A stretch of DNA of 40,545 bases from an uncultured Candidatus Woesearchaeota archaeon (GTDB taxonomy: Archaea; Nanobdellota; Nanobdellia; Woesearchaeales; B29-G15). Where the stretch lies: assembly GCA_903915225.1 (NCBI GenBank), contig CAIWSB010000012.1:1-40545 (forward strand), given 5' to 3'. Shown here in pieces: positions 32,177 through 39,955 of this stretch (position 1 is its first letter; each line of letters begins with the position of its first letter). The notes below the pieces were generated by a model, which made no database searches, was not told the origin of the DNA, and saw nothing but the letters and a program-made list of their open reading frames with translations. The position numbers and the translations under genes are program-made.

Positions 32177-32506
32177 TTATTGAGAAAGTGGAGATAATTT
32201 TTTCGATAACCCCTTAAACACTGCCAACCTCTTCTCCCGGGAAAGTTGGAAGAGTTTTCTGTTAATCATGGCCTTTGAAATTGTGAAGATGTAGTTGAGC
32301 TTTATCACGCTGTTTTTAACAGCCCCATCGTCCCTTGTCAATGGGATGCCCTGCATCTTTGTGTTGCTGGTTATCCCAGCCACAATCACATTGTCATATT
32401 CTTCAAACAAAATTAACGCAGGCCTAAGTTTTACCTCAAATGTATCTGTGAACTGCACCTTTACAAGCACAATGTCCCCTGGCTCAGGCGTTTTCCCAGG
32501 CGTCAT
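32177..32506 (-). CDS. MazF/PemK-like toxin
   Basis: About 109 residues (from MTPGKTPEPGDIVLVKVQFT). The opening PGDIVLVKVQFTD..EVKLRPALILFE is the beta-barrel start of MazF/PemK endoribonucleases, with the conserved Arg-Pro-Ala. Then VIVAGITSN, where the family has a Thr/Ser catalytic site, and a C-terminal KLNYIFTISKAMI strand. Such toxins cut mRNA. It overlaps the antitoxin gene. ATGs at 32530 and 32515 are alternative starts; 32506 is chosen because homologs begin just before GDIV. Confidence 0.75.
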   Translation of the reverse strand: MTPGKTPEPGDIVLVKVQFTDTFEVKLRPALILFEEYDNVIVAGITSNTKMQGIPLTRDDGAVKNSVIKLNYIFTISKAMINRKLFQLSREKRLAVFKGLSKKLSPLSQ

Positions 32507-32708
32507 CTTCCTCATTTCCCCACAGCTCATTCATTTTAGGCTGCTGTATCTTATGCAAAAACTCATCGTACTGGTTGTTCTTTTTGGCATGTTTGTAGAG
32601 CTGCACCAGGATGTTAATCAGTTCATTATATGTTTGCCGGGGATACCTCCGGATTTCTTTCAAAGACTGGACAGTTGATTTTTCCAGTTGAATAGTTGTA
32701 GCAGTCAT
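32484..32708 (-). CDS. Ribbon-helix-helix-like antitoxin
   Basis: 74 residues. The N-terminal TATTIQLEKSTVQSLKEIRR, followed by QTYNELINILVQLYKHAKK, fits a ribbon-helix-helix DNA-binding domain (strand, then two helices). The acidic C-terminus (NELWGNEEDDAWENA) would bind and block the toxin. Located directly before, and overlapping, the MazF-like gene. TATA box TATATAA is 25 nt before the ATG: leaderless. Confidence 0.72.
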   Translation of the reverse strand: MTATTIQLEKSTVQSLKEIRRYPRQTYNELINILVQLYKHAKKNNQYDEFLHKIQQPKMNELWGNEEDDAWENA

Positions 32709-32710
32709 TA

Positions 32711-32735
32711 TATATCACCTATAGCTGGTATATAA
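32711..32735. promoter_or_regulatory. Toxin-antitoxin promoter with probable operator
   Basis: An imperfect inverted repeat, TATATCACC at 32711-32719 and GGTATATAA at 32727-32735, overlaps the TATA box and start region of the antitoxin gene. This is the position expected for autorepression by a ribbon-helix-helix antitoxin. Confidence 0.45.
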
Positions 32736-32879
32736 CTAAATGTTTATAAACCTTTTCATGGATAAGCCGAAAGATGGGAGAATTCCCCCAGAAAGGTAAA
32801 AAGTTATTAGTAAAAAGAGACTACATTTAAGGCAGTATTTTACAATATCTTTAAATAAATCAATGCCATCATCCTCTCA

Positions 32880-33695
32880 ATGGAAAAAACTCTTGGTACA
32901 AAAATCAGAAGATTATTCTTGACTGGAATTGCAGCCTCGACTATTGCCCTTGCTGGATGTACAATAATTATTGAGCCACCGACACCACCCAGCCCAATCC
33001 CGGATTTCGGGCCTTACCAATTTGTAAACACAATCCAGAATCTCCCTGTCTCAAGCTCAGGGTTTGGATTCTCTGCTGATAGGACCCCTTCGGGTACAGT
33101 TGAGTTATTCCTCACCCAAGCCAATCAGGGCACTGTTGAAAGGTATGAAGACACAGGAGACGGAGCTGCTGTTTACACAGGACAGGTGATGCAGTTCCCA
33201 CAGCTCCCTCTCGGCATGGATGTGGGTGAGGCCAGGAGCGACTACAACAAGGACGGGCTTGTGGACTTCCTGAGACTTGACCCGGTGAGCAAGAATATTG
33301 TACTCTGGAGAAACCTCGGCAATGGCAGCTATTCACCATATGACGCTTATGGCCAGCTTCAGGGAATTGCTTCCCTGGGTGACATAGACGCATATTCCCC
33401 TCTCGGGCTTGCTGTTGATGACTGGAACAGGGATGGCGTTGACGAGCTCGCAATCCTGTGCTTCCCTCAACTTACGACTCAGGGCATAATTCCAGTTCCT
33501 GCTCCCACACAAGCCAATATCTCATTGTATGCGAATGGTTCAATGACAAACATACTAACTCTTGAGCGACCTCAGGGGTTCACTTCAGTTGGGATTGCTG
33601 CAGTGGATTATGATGGTGATGGCGATGTTGACCTGCTGGTGAAATACCCTGACGAGAATTTTGCCAGAATTTATATGAATTTGAACAACTACTAG
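32880..33695 (+). CDS. FG-GAP/VCBS-like secreted lipoprotein (paralog)
   Basis: A 271-residue protein with lipoprotein signal (LFLTGIAASTIALAGC, Cys at about 27), then a Pro-rich linker. Blades with Ca-binding-like loops: DYNKDGLVDFLRLDP, DDWNRDGVDELAIL and DYDGDGDVDLLVKYP. Paralog of 21791-22597. Unlike that gene it is leaderless: TATA box CTTTAAATAAA lies 26 nt before the ATG and no G-run is present, so the two are probably expressed differently. Its last four bases overlap the stop of the convergent kinase gene. Confidence 0.8.
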   Translation: MEKTLGTKIRRLFLTGIAASTIALAGCTIIIEPPTPPSPIPDFGPYQFVNTIQNLPVSSSGFGFSADRTPSGTVELFLTQANQGTVERYEDTGDGAAVYTGQVMQFPQLPLGMDVGEARSDYNKDGLVDFLRLDPVSKNIVLWRNLGNGSYSPYDAYGQLQGIASLGDIDAYSPLGLAVDDWNRDGVDELAILCFPQLTTQGIIPVPAPTQANISLYANGSMTNILTLERPQGFTSVGIAAVDYDGDGDVDLLVKYPDENFARIYMNLNNY

Positions 33696-34459
33696 GCAAC
33701 GTAATAAATCCCTTCGCTGCTGCGCTTAACCATTTGAGAAGTGGGACCTTTTGTTATTATTTCCTTAATCTCCACTGGAACCTCTTTGAACATGAAGTGG
33801 TTTTTTGCAACCTCAACAAGTTCCGACTCGCGGTCGCAGTCCCAGTTCACAACATAGAAATCAACCTTTCTGGAAATCCATTCCGGCCAAACATACTGCT
33901 TGTAAGCCCTGTCAAGGTCCCGGAAGTACTGCTGCGGAACCATGTCTTCCTCGCTCCTAGCCCGTTTGTTCTTTCTTTCAAAGCAGGATTCGGGGCTAGT
34001 CTCCAGCCAGATGACCGACTTGTAGAGCTGGTCTCCCGAGAGCCGGCCATGGGTCCATGTAATTGCGTTTTTCAGCCAATCATACTCCTTTTGCGAGATA
34101 TTACCTGCCTCCTTCAGAAGCCCCCAGAATGCCAAATCTCCGAGCATGTCACGGTCAGAAACATAGTACTGGCCGCAGAAATGGCTATATGCCCTTTTCT
34201 GTGTTGTACGGGTGCCCAGGAGCCAAACCTGCATATCCATGAAAGCCCGCCTGTATTCCTCGTTTTTGGGATTGGCCAAGGCCTGGTAGAAGAGGTGAAG
34301 GAATGGATTGCTCTCCACATCCTCCATTATCATCTCAAGATTGTAATGACCAGATATTGAGCGCACCAGCGAGCTCTTGCCGCTGGCTATGTTGCCCTCA
34401 AATGTCAATGGGAGAAGTCCCGCGTGCAACTGTTTCCACATCTCTTTAACTTGGACCAC
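33692..34459 (-). CDS. Deoxynucleoside kinase-like P-loop protein
   Basis: A 255-residue protein. P-loop FEGNIASGKSS (about 19-29), the DR motif in YYVSDRDM (about 97-104) and the Arg-rich lid CFERKNKRARSEED (about 159-172), then YFRDLDRAYKQYVWP: the order seen in the deoxyadenosine/deoxyguanosine/thymidine kinase family. Such enzymes phosphorylate salvaged deoxynucleosides. The preferred base cannot be told. The start is GTG at 34459, about 25 nt after a TATATATA box; an ATG 18 nt further in is an alternative. Confidence 0.78.
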   Translation of the reverse strand: MVQVKEMWKQLHAGLLPLTFEGNIASGKSSLVRSISGHYNLEMIMEDVESNPFLHLFYQALANPKNEEYRRAFMDMQVWLLGTRTTQKRAYSHFCGQYYVSDRDMLGDLAFWGLLKEAGNISQKEYDWLKNAITWTHGRLSGDQLYKSVIWLETSPESCFERKNKRARSEEDMVPQQYFRDLDRAYKQYVWPEWISRKVDFYVVNWDCDRESELVEVAKNHFMFKEVPVEIKEIITKGPTSQMVKRSSEGIYYVA

Positions 34460-34578
34460 CAGGAGCAGAAATCACTGGGTACTATATATATCTTGTTTGC
34501 AACCAACTGGAGATGAATTCCTGTGATGCCAAGTTATTGACATCTAAATACCAATTATGCAGTAGTTAAAAGACCAAA

Positions 34579-34616
34579 GCTTTTTAAGCGGCATTTGATT
34601 AAATGTTCTCGGGGGG
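34579..34616 (+). promoter_or_regulatory. Promoter and G-run leader of the helical-repeat genes
   Basis: TATA box GCTTTTTAAGC at 34579-34589, GGGGGG at 34611-34616, then AATGTT and ATG at 34623: the same layout as arrays A and B. Confidence 0.6.
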
Positions 34617-34622
34617 AATGTT

Positions 34623-35609
34623 ATGGATCTAGAGACAATACTTGTAAGAGCAGAGAGCAAAGGCCTCAAGTCAGATGAGTTTAAGAGGCTTCTTCAGGAT
34701 AAATACATCACTCTGATGAGGGAAGGCCGCCTTAATGATGTGACTGCCTTGAATGAGCTCACAGGCATCGCGCCGGTTTATCACGAGGAAATCCTCCAGG
34801 AGGTTTATGCAAGATATCTCCGCGAGAGCAAATATGATGAGTTCAAAAAGCTTATCGGTATGTCGAGTGTCCAGCCAACTGAGCAGGTAATACAAGAGGC
34901 TTTTGAAACCGCTATTTTCACTCCGCAAGTTGATTTCTGGAAAGTAGAACAGTTAATGAATGTTACAGAAAGTGTTCCAGGGAATAAGATTGTTCAGCGG
35001 GCTTACCTATCTTTTGCGGAAAAAGAGGACTATTCTAGCTTAATTGAATTAAAACAAATAACACGTATCGAGCCTTGTGATGAGGTCTCGAAAAAGGTTT
35101 ATTCGCGAGATAAACTCCAAACTTTGAGATACAGGAGTATGTCTCCAAAGAACTTAATGGATATGTTGCTCACCAGAGTGGATAATGATGTGCTCTGCGA
35201 ATTAACAGAATATATCAATCTTACGGGGGTTAAGCCACCCTGCGATGATATCCAAAACACATATTTGAGCATATTTAAGACAGGGCAACTCAGCTTCATG
35301 TCAGAGTTTACACAAATTGTTAAGACTGAGCCATCACAGGAGACTATCCAAGCTGCATTGGAATATCTATTATCCCAAAGGGAAGTCCAGAAATTCTCAA
35401 ACATGCTTCTAGCGCTTAATATCAACCCAGACCGAGAAATTGTTCAGCAAGCCTACCGCAGCTATGCTCTTGGTGGATATGTTGGTGAAATAAAAGAGCT
35501 AAAAAACATCACAGGCGTCGAGCCAGATGAGAAGGTAACTGATGCACTTGTTGAAGGGCTTCTGGCTGACAGAAGGCGGAATTACACAGATTCAAGAGGC
35601 CCAAGGTGA
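34623..35609 (+). CDS. PPR/TPR-like helical-repeat protein 1
   Basis: A 328-residue protein built of about eight units of 32-36 residues, each with the pattern TGxxPxxxxVQxxYxxYxxxGxxxxIxxL. Examples: TGIAPVYHEEILQEVYARYL, TGVKPPCDDIQNTYLSIFKT, INPDREIVQQAYRSYALGGY and TGVEPDEKVTDALVEGLLAD. Paired helices with a Pro between units resemble pentatricopeptide or tetratricopeptide arrays, which bind RNA or proteins. I do not recognise the family. No signal or membrane segment. It overlaps the ribosome binding site of its paralog. Confidence 0.7.
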   Translation: MDLETILVRAESKGLKSDEFKRLLQDKYITLMREGRLNDVTALNELTGIAPVYHEEILQEVYARYLRESKYDEFKKLIGMSSVQPTEQVIQEAFETAIFTPQVDFWKVEQLMNVTESVPGNKIVQRAYLSFAEKEDYSSLIELKQITRIEPCDEVSKKVYSRDKLQTLRYRSMSPKNLMDMLLTRVDNDVLCELTEYINLTGVKPPCDDIQNTYLSIFKTGQLSFMSEFTQIVKTEPSQETIQAALEYLLSQREVQKFSNMLLALNINPDREIVQQAYRSYALGGYVGEIKELKNITGVEPDEKVTDALVEGLLADRRRNYTDSRGPR

Positions 35610-35614
35610 TTGTC

Positions 35615-36592
35615 ATGGATCTAGAAACACTGCTCGTCAAGGCTCGGGAAAGGGGCGTGAACGGCGAGGAATTCAAACGAAGGATACAGGATACTTACCT
35701 CACCCTTATGTATGAGGCGAAGCTGGATGACGTTTTGGCACTCGAGGAAATGACCGGGATAGCCCCGGCTTATCAGGAGGAGGTCATACAAGATGTTTTT
35801 GCCCATTATCTCAGTGATTCCCTTTTCGACCCTTTGAAAAGGCTCTGGGAGAAATCCAGGATTAAGCCGAATGAGTCAGTAATCCAGGAGGCATTCAAGA
35901 ACTACTTTGATAGCAGAAAGTTGGATGAAATAAGTAAACTTAAGCGGCTAACAAAGTCTGAACCTGAAGAGGGTATTGTTCAGCAGGCTTATTGCACATG
36001 GGTTGAGAATTTTGATTTTAGTTCCATTCAAAAAGTCAAAGACCTTACAGGGATTATGCCTTCAGACGAGGTGTCAAAAAAATTATACTCTTTATACGAG
36101 ATAAACGATGGGGGGTATTCTGGATGTAAATTCCGCCCGCAACGGACAATAAGCGACTTGAAGGATGGGCGGTATGATACTTCACTCCAAAATCTGAAGG
36201 AGATTGTCAATTACACAGGTATTATCCCTCCAGATGCGGATGTCCAGACGATATTTTTGGGCATACTTCAAGGCGGAAAATGGAATTTTTTCGATTACTT
36301 CAAGAATACAATATCTAAAGACCCATCTAACAAAACAATCCAAAAGGCGCTTGCCTTCCATCTCAAAAGAAGGGATTTTGAGCAGCTGGATAACATGCAG
36401 CATGTTTTGGGAGCCAAACCCAACGAGGAAGAGGTTCAGCAAACTTACGAGGAGTGCGCCCGTGATGGTTACCTCAGCGAAATAAAGGAGTTGCAAAAAA
36501 GAACTGGTTTTGAGCCAAACCAGAGGGTGACTGAGGCGTTGGTGGAAACAATTCTAAGTAATAACAGAGATGGAAACTCAAGAAGCGCCTAG
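35615..36592 (+). CDS. PPR/TPR-like helical-repeat protein 2
   Basis: 325 residues from the ATG at 35615 (MDLETLLVKARERGVNGEEF), the start that aligns with MDLETILVRAESKG of its neighbour and follows AAGGTGA. Same repeat pattern: TGIAPAYQEEVIQDVFAHYL, SEPEEGIVQQAYCTWVENFD, TGIIPPDADVQTIFLGILQG and TGFEPNQRVTEALVETILSN. The N- and C-terminal units are most alike between the two proteins; the middle units differ most. The stop overlaps the end of the convergent permease gene by 4 nt. Confidence 0.7.
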   Translation: MDLETLLVKARERGVNGEEFKRRIQDTYLTLMYEAKLDDVLALEEMTGIAPAYQEEVIQDVFAHYLSDSLFDPLKRLWEKSRIKPNESVIQEAFKNYFDSRKLDEISKLKRLTKSEPEEGIVQQAYCTWVENFDFSSIQKVKDLTGIMPSDEVSKKLYSLYEINDGGYSGCKFRPQRTISDLKDGRYDTSLQNLKEIVNYTGIIPPDADVQTIFLGILQGGKWNFFDYFKNTISKDPSNKTIQKALAFHLKRRDFEQLDNMQHVLGAKPNEEEVQQTYEECARDGYLSEIKELQKRTGFEPNQRVTEALVETILSNNRDGNSRSA

Positions 36593-37362
36593 GCGCTCTC
36601 AACCCTTTCAAAGAAGAAAGCACCCAGCTTGACCATTATCAGTGAGAAGAACAACAGCACAAAGAAGTCCAATGGCATGGGGAATGTTGAGATGCCGAGC
36701 AGTGCCCCGCGCATTCCATCCACTCCATAAGTCAGAGGGTCCAGATAGGAAAGAGTTCTGAGCCATGTTGGAAGGTTGTTGATTGAATACATCGCACCGG
36801 AAAGGAAGAAGAGCGGGAAAATCACAAAGTTGACTATCAGGTTGAAGCCGAAAGTGTCCTTCATTTTTGCTGCAAACACAAGGCCCATGCCAATGAAGGC
36901 GACAGCAATGAGTATCATAAATATTATAGCAGAAAAAAAAGCCAGCACGCTGGGGATTCTCATGCCAAATATCAACGAGATTAGCAGTATCAAAACTGCC
37001 TGCATCAATCCGGTTGTCGTGCCACCCAGAATTCTGCCAATTACTATTGAAATGCGGTTCACAGGTGCAACCATAATCTCTTTCAGGAATCCAAACTCCC
37101 GGTCCATGAGCAACGAAAGCCCGGCAAAGGTGGATGAGAAGAGTAGCCCCATGCCAATTATCCCTGGCACCAGGAAAACAGTATAAGTTGTGCCGGCGGG
37201 TGTGCCCGGAAGAGCCATGTTCTTTAGGCCAAAGCCTAGGAAGATTAAAAACAACAGCGGAGTCATAAGTGAGCCGATTATCCTGGAGGGGGACCTGAAG
37301 AGCTTCTTTAGCTCCCTCACCCAAAGCACATACACTGCTGCAAAATGGATTACCTGCCTCAT
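36589..37362 (-). CDS. ABC-2 type transporter permease
   Basis: A 257-residue permease with about six membrane helices (GSLMTPLLFLIFLGFGLKNM, TVFLVPGIIGMGLLFSSTFA, LMQAVLILLISLIFGM, VLAFFSAIIFMILIAVAFIG, FNLIVNFVIFPLFFLSGAMY, LDFFVLLFFSLIMVKLGAFF). The signature LMDREFGFLKEIMVAPVNR fits the DrrB/NodJ-type ABC-2 family. It follows the ATPase gene after 2 nt, as the last gene of the ispD operon. Exports a small or lipophilic compound of unknown identity. Confidence 0.85.
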   Translation of the reverse strand: MRQVIHFAAVYVLWVRELKKLFRSPSRIIGSLMTPLLFLIFLGFGLKNMALPGTPAGTTYTVFLVPGIIGMGLLFSSTFAGLSLLMDREFGFLKEIMVAPVNRISIVIGRILGGTTTGLMQAVLILLISLIFGMRIPSVLAFFSAIIFMILIAVAFIGMGLVFAAKMKDTFGFNLIVNFVIFPLFFLSGAMYSINNLPTWLRTLSYLDPLTYGVDGMRGALLGISTFPMPLDFFVLLFFSLIMVKLGAFFFERVESA

Positions 37363-37364
37363 TC

Positions 37365-38360
37365 TTATCTCCCTCTCGCCCTCATCACTGCTTTATACAT
37401 ATCAATTGGGCTGCCCTCCTGCTCACGAATCACACGGCCAGTGAAATGCAGGAAAACATCTTCCAGCGATGGCTTTCTCAGGTTTACTGATTTTATCTTT
37501 AGCTTCATCTGCTGCCCGAGCTCAATTAACTCCGGAATCCTTTTTTCACCATGGCTTGTGGTCACAGCGACAAAGCCGTTGTACGTCCTTATGGTTCTTA
37601 CCCACTTGAGTTCCTTGAGTTTTTTGGCGAGCTTCTCTGACTTTCCCCCATCAATCTCAAGCCGGACGACATCACCGCCCAAGACATCCTTAAGCTTCTT
37701 GGGAGTGTCAAGAGCAACAATTTTTCCATGATCAATTATAGCTATCCTATCGCAGAGGAAATCTGCCTCTTCCATGTAATGAGTTGTGAGTATAACAGTG
37801 ACGCCGGAATCGCGGTTCAGCCGTTTTATGTAATCCCAAATGTGCCGCCTGGTCTGGGTGTCAAGCCCAAGAGTAGGCTCATCCAAAAACAGAACACGGG
37901 GCTTGTGAATCAAACCCCTAGCGATTTCAAGCCTGCGCTTCATTCCGCCAGAGTATTTCTCAACCAAAAAGTTCCCCTTGTCTTCAAGCTCAACCAGGCG
38001 CAGAACCTCGTTAATGCGAGCCACGCGTTCCTCCTTCTTAAGCCCGTAAATCATGGCATGAAAATAGAGGTTTTCGCGACCAGTTAGCTTGCCATCAAGA
38101 GCAGGCTCCTGGAAAACCATGCCAATGGAGTTGCGCACCTCATTCTTGTTTTTAGAAATGTCAAAACCGTCAATATAAGCCTTGCCGGAGGTTGGCCTAA
38201 TTAGTGTGGAAAGCATGTTTATTGTGGTTGTCTTGCCTGCGCCGTTCGGGCCCAGAAGGCCAAAAAGCTCTCCCCGCTTTACTGAAAAAGAAATACGGTT
38301 TACTGCAGTGAAGCCATTAAACCTCTTAACCAGGCTCTCTACCTTGATTGCATCGGCCAT
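37365..38360 (-). CDS. ABC transporter ATP-binding protein, DrrA-type
   Basis: A 331-residue ATPase: Walker A GPNGAGKTT (about 38-46), Q loop VFQEPALDG, signature YSGGMKRRLEIARG (about 140-153), Walker B VLFLDEP (about 160-166), D loop LGLDTQTR, and the switch His in LTTHYMEEAD. The C-terminal extension of about 100 residues, with LEDVFLHFTGR, is typical of drug-resistance exporters of the DrrA group. Its ATG overlaps the stop of ispE by one base (TAATG). It forms the exporter with the permease downstream. Confidence 0.88.
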   Translation of the reverse strand: MADAIKVESLVKRFNGFTAVNRISFSVKRGELFGLLGPNGAGKTTTINMLSTLIRPTSGKAYIDGFDISKNKNEVRNSIGMVFQEPALDGKLTGRENLYFHAMIYGLKKEERVARINEVLRLVELEDKGNFLVEKYSGGMKRRLEIARGLIHKPRVLFLDEPTLGLDTQTRRHIWDYIKRLNRDSGVTVILTTHYMEEADFLCDRIAIIDHGKIVALDTPKKLKDVLGGDVVRLEIDGGKSEKLAKKLKELKWVRTIRTYNGFVAVTTSHGEKRIPELIELGQQMKLKIKSVNLRKPSLEDVFLHFTGRVIREQEGSPIDMYKAVMRARGR

Positions 38361-39175
38361 TAGTCCTCAAAGAAGTAGGAAGTGGTAAATAAAGCTTGTG
38401 ATGTGCTAACTTCTCTGGTTTTTACGACGGGGCGAACAAGATAAATATCCCCGTTGAAACCCGCCAGTGGCGCTATTGCTGACATGCCTTCTCCGTGGGA
38501 GCCAAAGCCGGCAAATACTGTTGGGCCAGAGCCAGACATGCCCACATCTCTTGTAAACTTAAGGAAATGGCTTTCGAGCATGCCCACATCAGGGCAGAGC
38601 TCTTTTGCAATCTCAATAAATGGTTTATTACAAATATCATAGCGTTTGTACATCTCAGCTGTGGAAAGCCTCATGTGGGGCCGAGCAATTGCATAGAATT
38701 TTGGGAGCGCAATGGTTCCCGGTTTTACAATCTCTCCCCTCCCCTCTACGAATGCTGAGCCAAAATTAGAGAGAAAGTAAGGAACATCGCTGCCTGCGGA
38801 GAGCCCAATTTGTATGATATCAGAGGTTGATAGGCTCAATCCAAAGAGTTCATTGAACCCAACAAGCACTGCTGCAGCATCACTAGAGCCGCCGCCCATG
38901 CCTGCAGCCACAGGGATTGATTTGGAGAGATGTATCTCTGCTGGGAGTTCTTGTCCGATGTGTTGCTCCAAGGCCGTCTTTACCTTGCAAATAATATTAT
39001 TATCTATAATAACCCCGGTAAGTGAGGAAGCCTTTGCTTTTGTTAACGTGATTAAGTCAAAAAGGTCAACTGCCTGGAAAATTGAGCGGATATCGTGATA
39101 GCCATCCTCCCTCTTCCCAATTATGTCCAATGTTAGGTTCAACTTTGCAAATGCCTTAATTTCGACTCTGTTCAT
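38360..39175 (-). CDS. ispE: 4-diphosphocytidyl-2-C-methyl-D-erythritol kinase
   Basis: A 271-residue GHMP kinase starting MNRVEIKAFAKLNLTLDIIG. The N-terminal AKLNLTLDIIGKREDGYHDI (about 9-28), with catalytic Lys and the GYH motif, is characteristic of IspE. Then the ATP loop PVAAGMGGGSSDAAAVL (about 96-112), GSDVPYFL (about 136-143) and SGSGPTVFAGFG (near the C-terminus). It phosphorylates CDP-methylerythritol, the fourth step of the MEP isoprenoid pathway. The start is 39175: the open frame extends upstream but overlaps ispD in another frame and is not conserved-looking. It overlaps ispD by 20 nt. Confidence 0.88.
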   Translation of the reverse strand: MNRVEIKAFAKLNLTLDIIGKREDGYHDIRSIFQAVDLFDLITLTKAKASSLTGVIIDNNIICKVKTALEQHIGQELPAEIHLSKSIPVAAGMGGGSSDAAAVLVGFNELFGLSLSTSDIIQIGLSAGSDVPYFLSNFGSAFVEGRGEIVKPGTIALPKFYAIARPHMRLSTAEMYKRYDICNKPFIEIAKELCPDVGMLESHFLKFTRDVGMSGSGPTVFAGFGSHGEGMSAIAPLAGFNGDIYLVRPVVKTREVSTSQALFTTSYFFED

Positions 39176-39848
39176 TCTCTTCCTCCAGCAATGAAGTTGC
39201 AATGAGAATATCATCGGGCGTGGTAATCTTGATATTCTTATAATCACCCGGAACAATTGCCACATGGGTGCCGGTAAACTCAACAAGTGATGCATCGTCT
39301 GTTGCATTCGAGCCAACCCTCCGGGCACAGGTGTGGGCGTGCTTGAGGATTTCAAACCTGAATGCCTGTGGAGTTTGGGCAAGCCAAATCTTATCCCTTT
39401 GAAGGGTTTTCTCCACAAAAGCAGCCCCCAGCTTCACAGTGTCCTTTGCCCGCACTGCTGCAAGGGCTGCTCCGTGCTCAATTGCTGCCTGCAAGGTTTT
39501 TTCAACAAGGTCTTGAGAAACCAAAGGCCTTGCCCCATCATGCACCAGCACATAATCCGCAAAAGGAATCTTTGAGATGGCGTTGTATACAGAATCCTGC
39601 CTCCTCTCGCCGCCTTCCACAATTTCAACAACCTTGGAGAAGCCAAATTTGCCAATCAGATGCTCAATATCACTAATATGTTCTGGCCTCGAAACCACAA
39701 TTATGCGGCTAACCTTTTCAGAGTCCTGAAATGGCTGAATAGCATATGCCAGTATTGGTTTTCCAAAAATTGGGAGTAGACATTTGTATTCATTCCCAAA
39801 TCGCTCGCCCCTGCCTGCAGCAAGAACTATTGCATAACACTCCCCCAT
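39156..39848 (-). CDS. ispD: 2-C-methyl-D-erythritol 4-phosphate cytidylyltransferase
   Basis: A 230-residue nucleotidyltransferase. AIVLAAGRGERFGNEYK (about 6-22; the Lys is kept although the usual Pro before it is not), VVSRPEH, GGERRQDSVYNAI (about 79-91), VHDGARPLVS (about 101-110), ATDDASLVE (about 184-192) and GDYKNIKITTPDDILIA (about 202-218) are IspD motifs. It makes CDP-methylerythritol from MEP and CTP. Related enzymes make CDP-ribitol, but the adjoining ispE supports the MEP role. First gene of a four-gene operon, leaderless (AT box about 25 nt upstream), divergent from the receiver gene. Confidence 0.88.
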   Translation of the reverse strand: MGECYAIVLAAGRGERFGNEYKCLLPIFGKPILAYAIQPFQDSEKVSRIIVVSRPEHISDIEHLIGKFGFSKVVEIVEGGERRQDSVYNAISKIPFADYVLVHDGARPLVSQDLVEKTLQAAIEHGAALAAVRAKDTVKLGAAFVEKTLQRDKIWLAQTPQAFRFEILKHAHTCARRVGSNATDDASLVEFTGTHVAIVPGDYKNIKITTPDDILIATSLLEEENEQSRN

Positions 39849-39911
39849 GCCATATAATAATGTAATTTAGTTTAAATAATTGACGAAAGCCTGCCTCGAG
39901 AATCCACGAAA

Positions 39912-39952
39912 TCTTTATATATACGATTGGTTGTATGTTCCAAAAAGGAGGT
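39912..39952 (+). promoter_or_regulatory. Promoter and Shine-Dalgarno of the receiver gene
   Basis: TATA box TTTATATATA at about 39913-39922. GGAGGT at 39947-39952 lies four bases before the ATG at 39956 and decides that start over an in-frame ATG 21 nt upstream. Confidence 0.65.
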
Positions 39953-39955
39953 AAA

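Noticed and set aside
39176-39418. 81-residue N-terminal extension of ispE
   Set aside because: It overlaps ispD in another frame, has no family-like residues, and the IspE start motif fits MNRVEIKAF at 39175.
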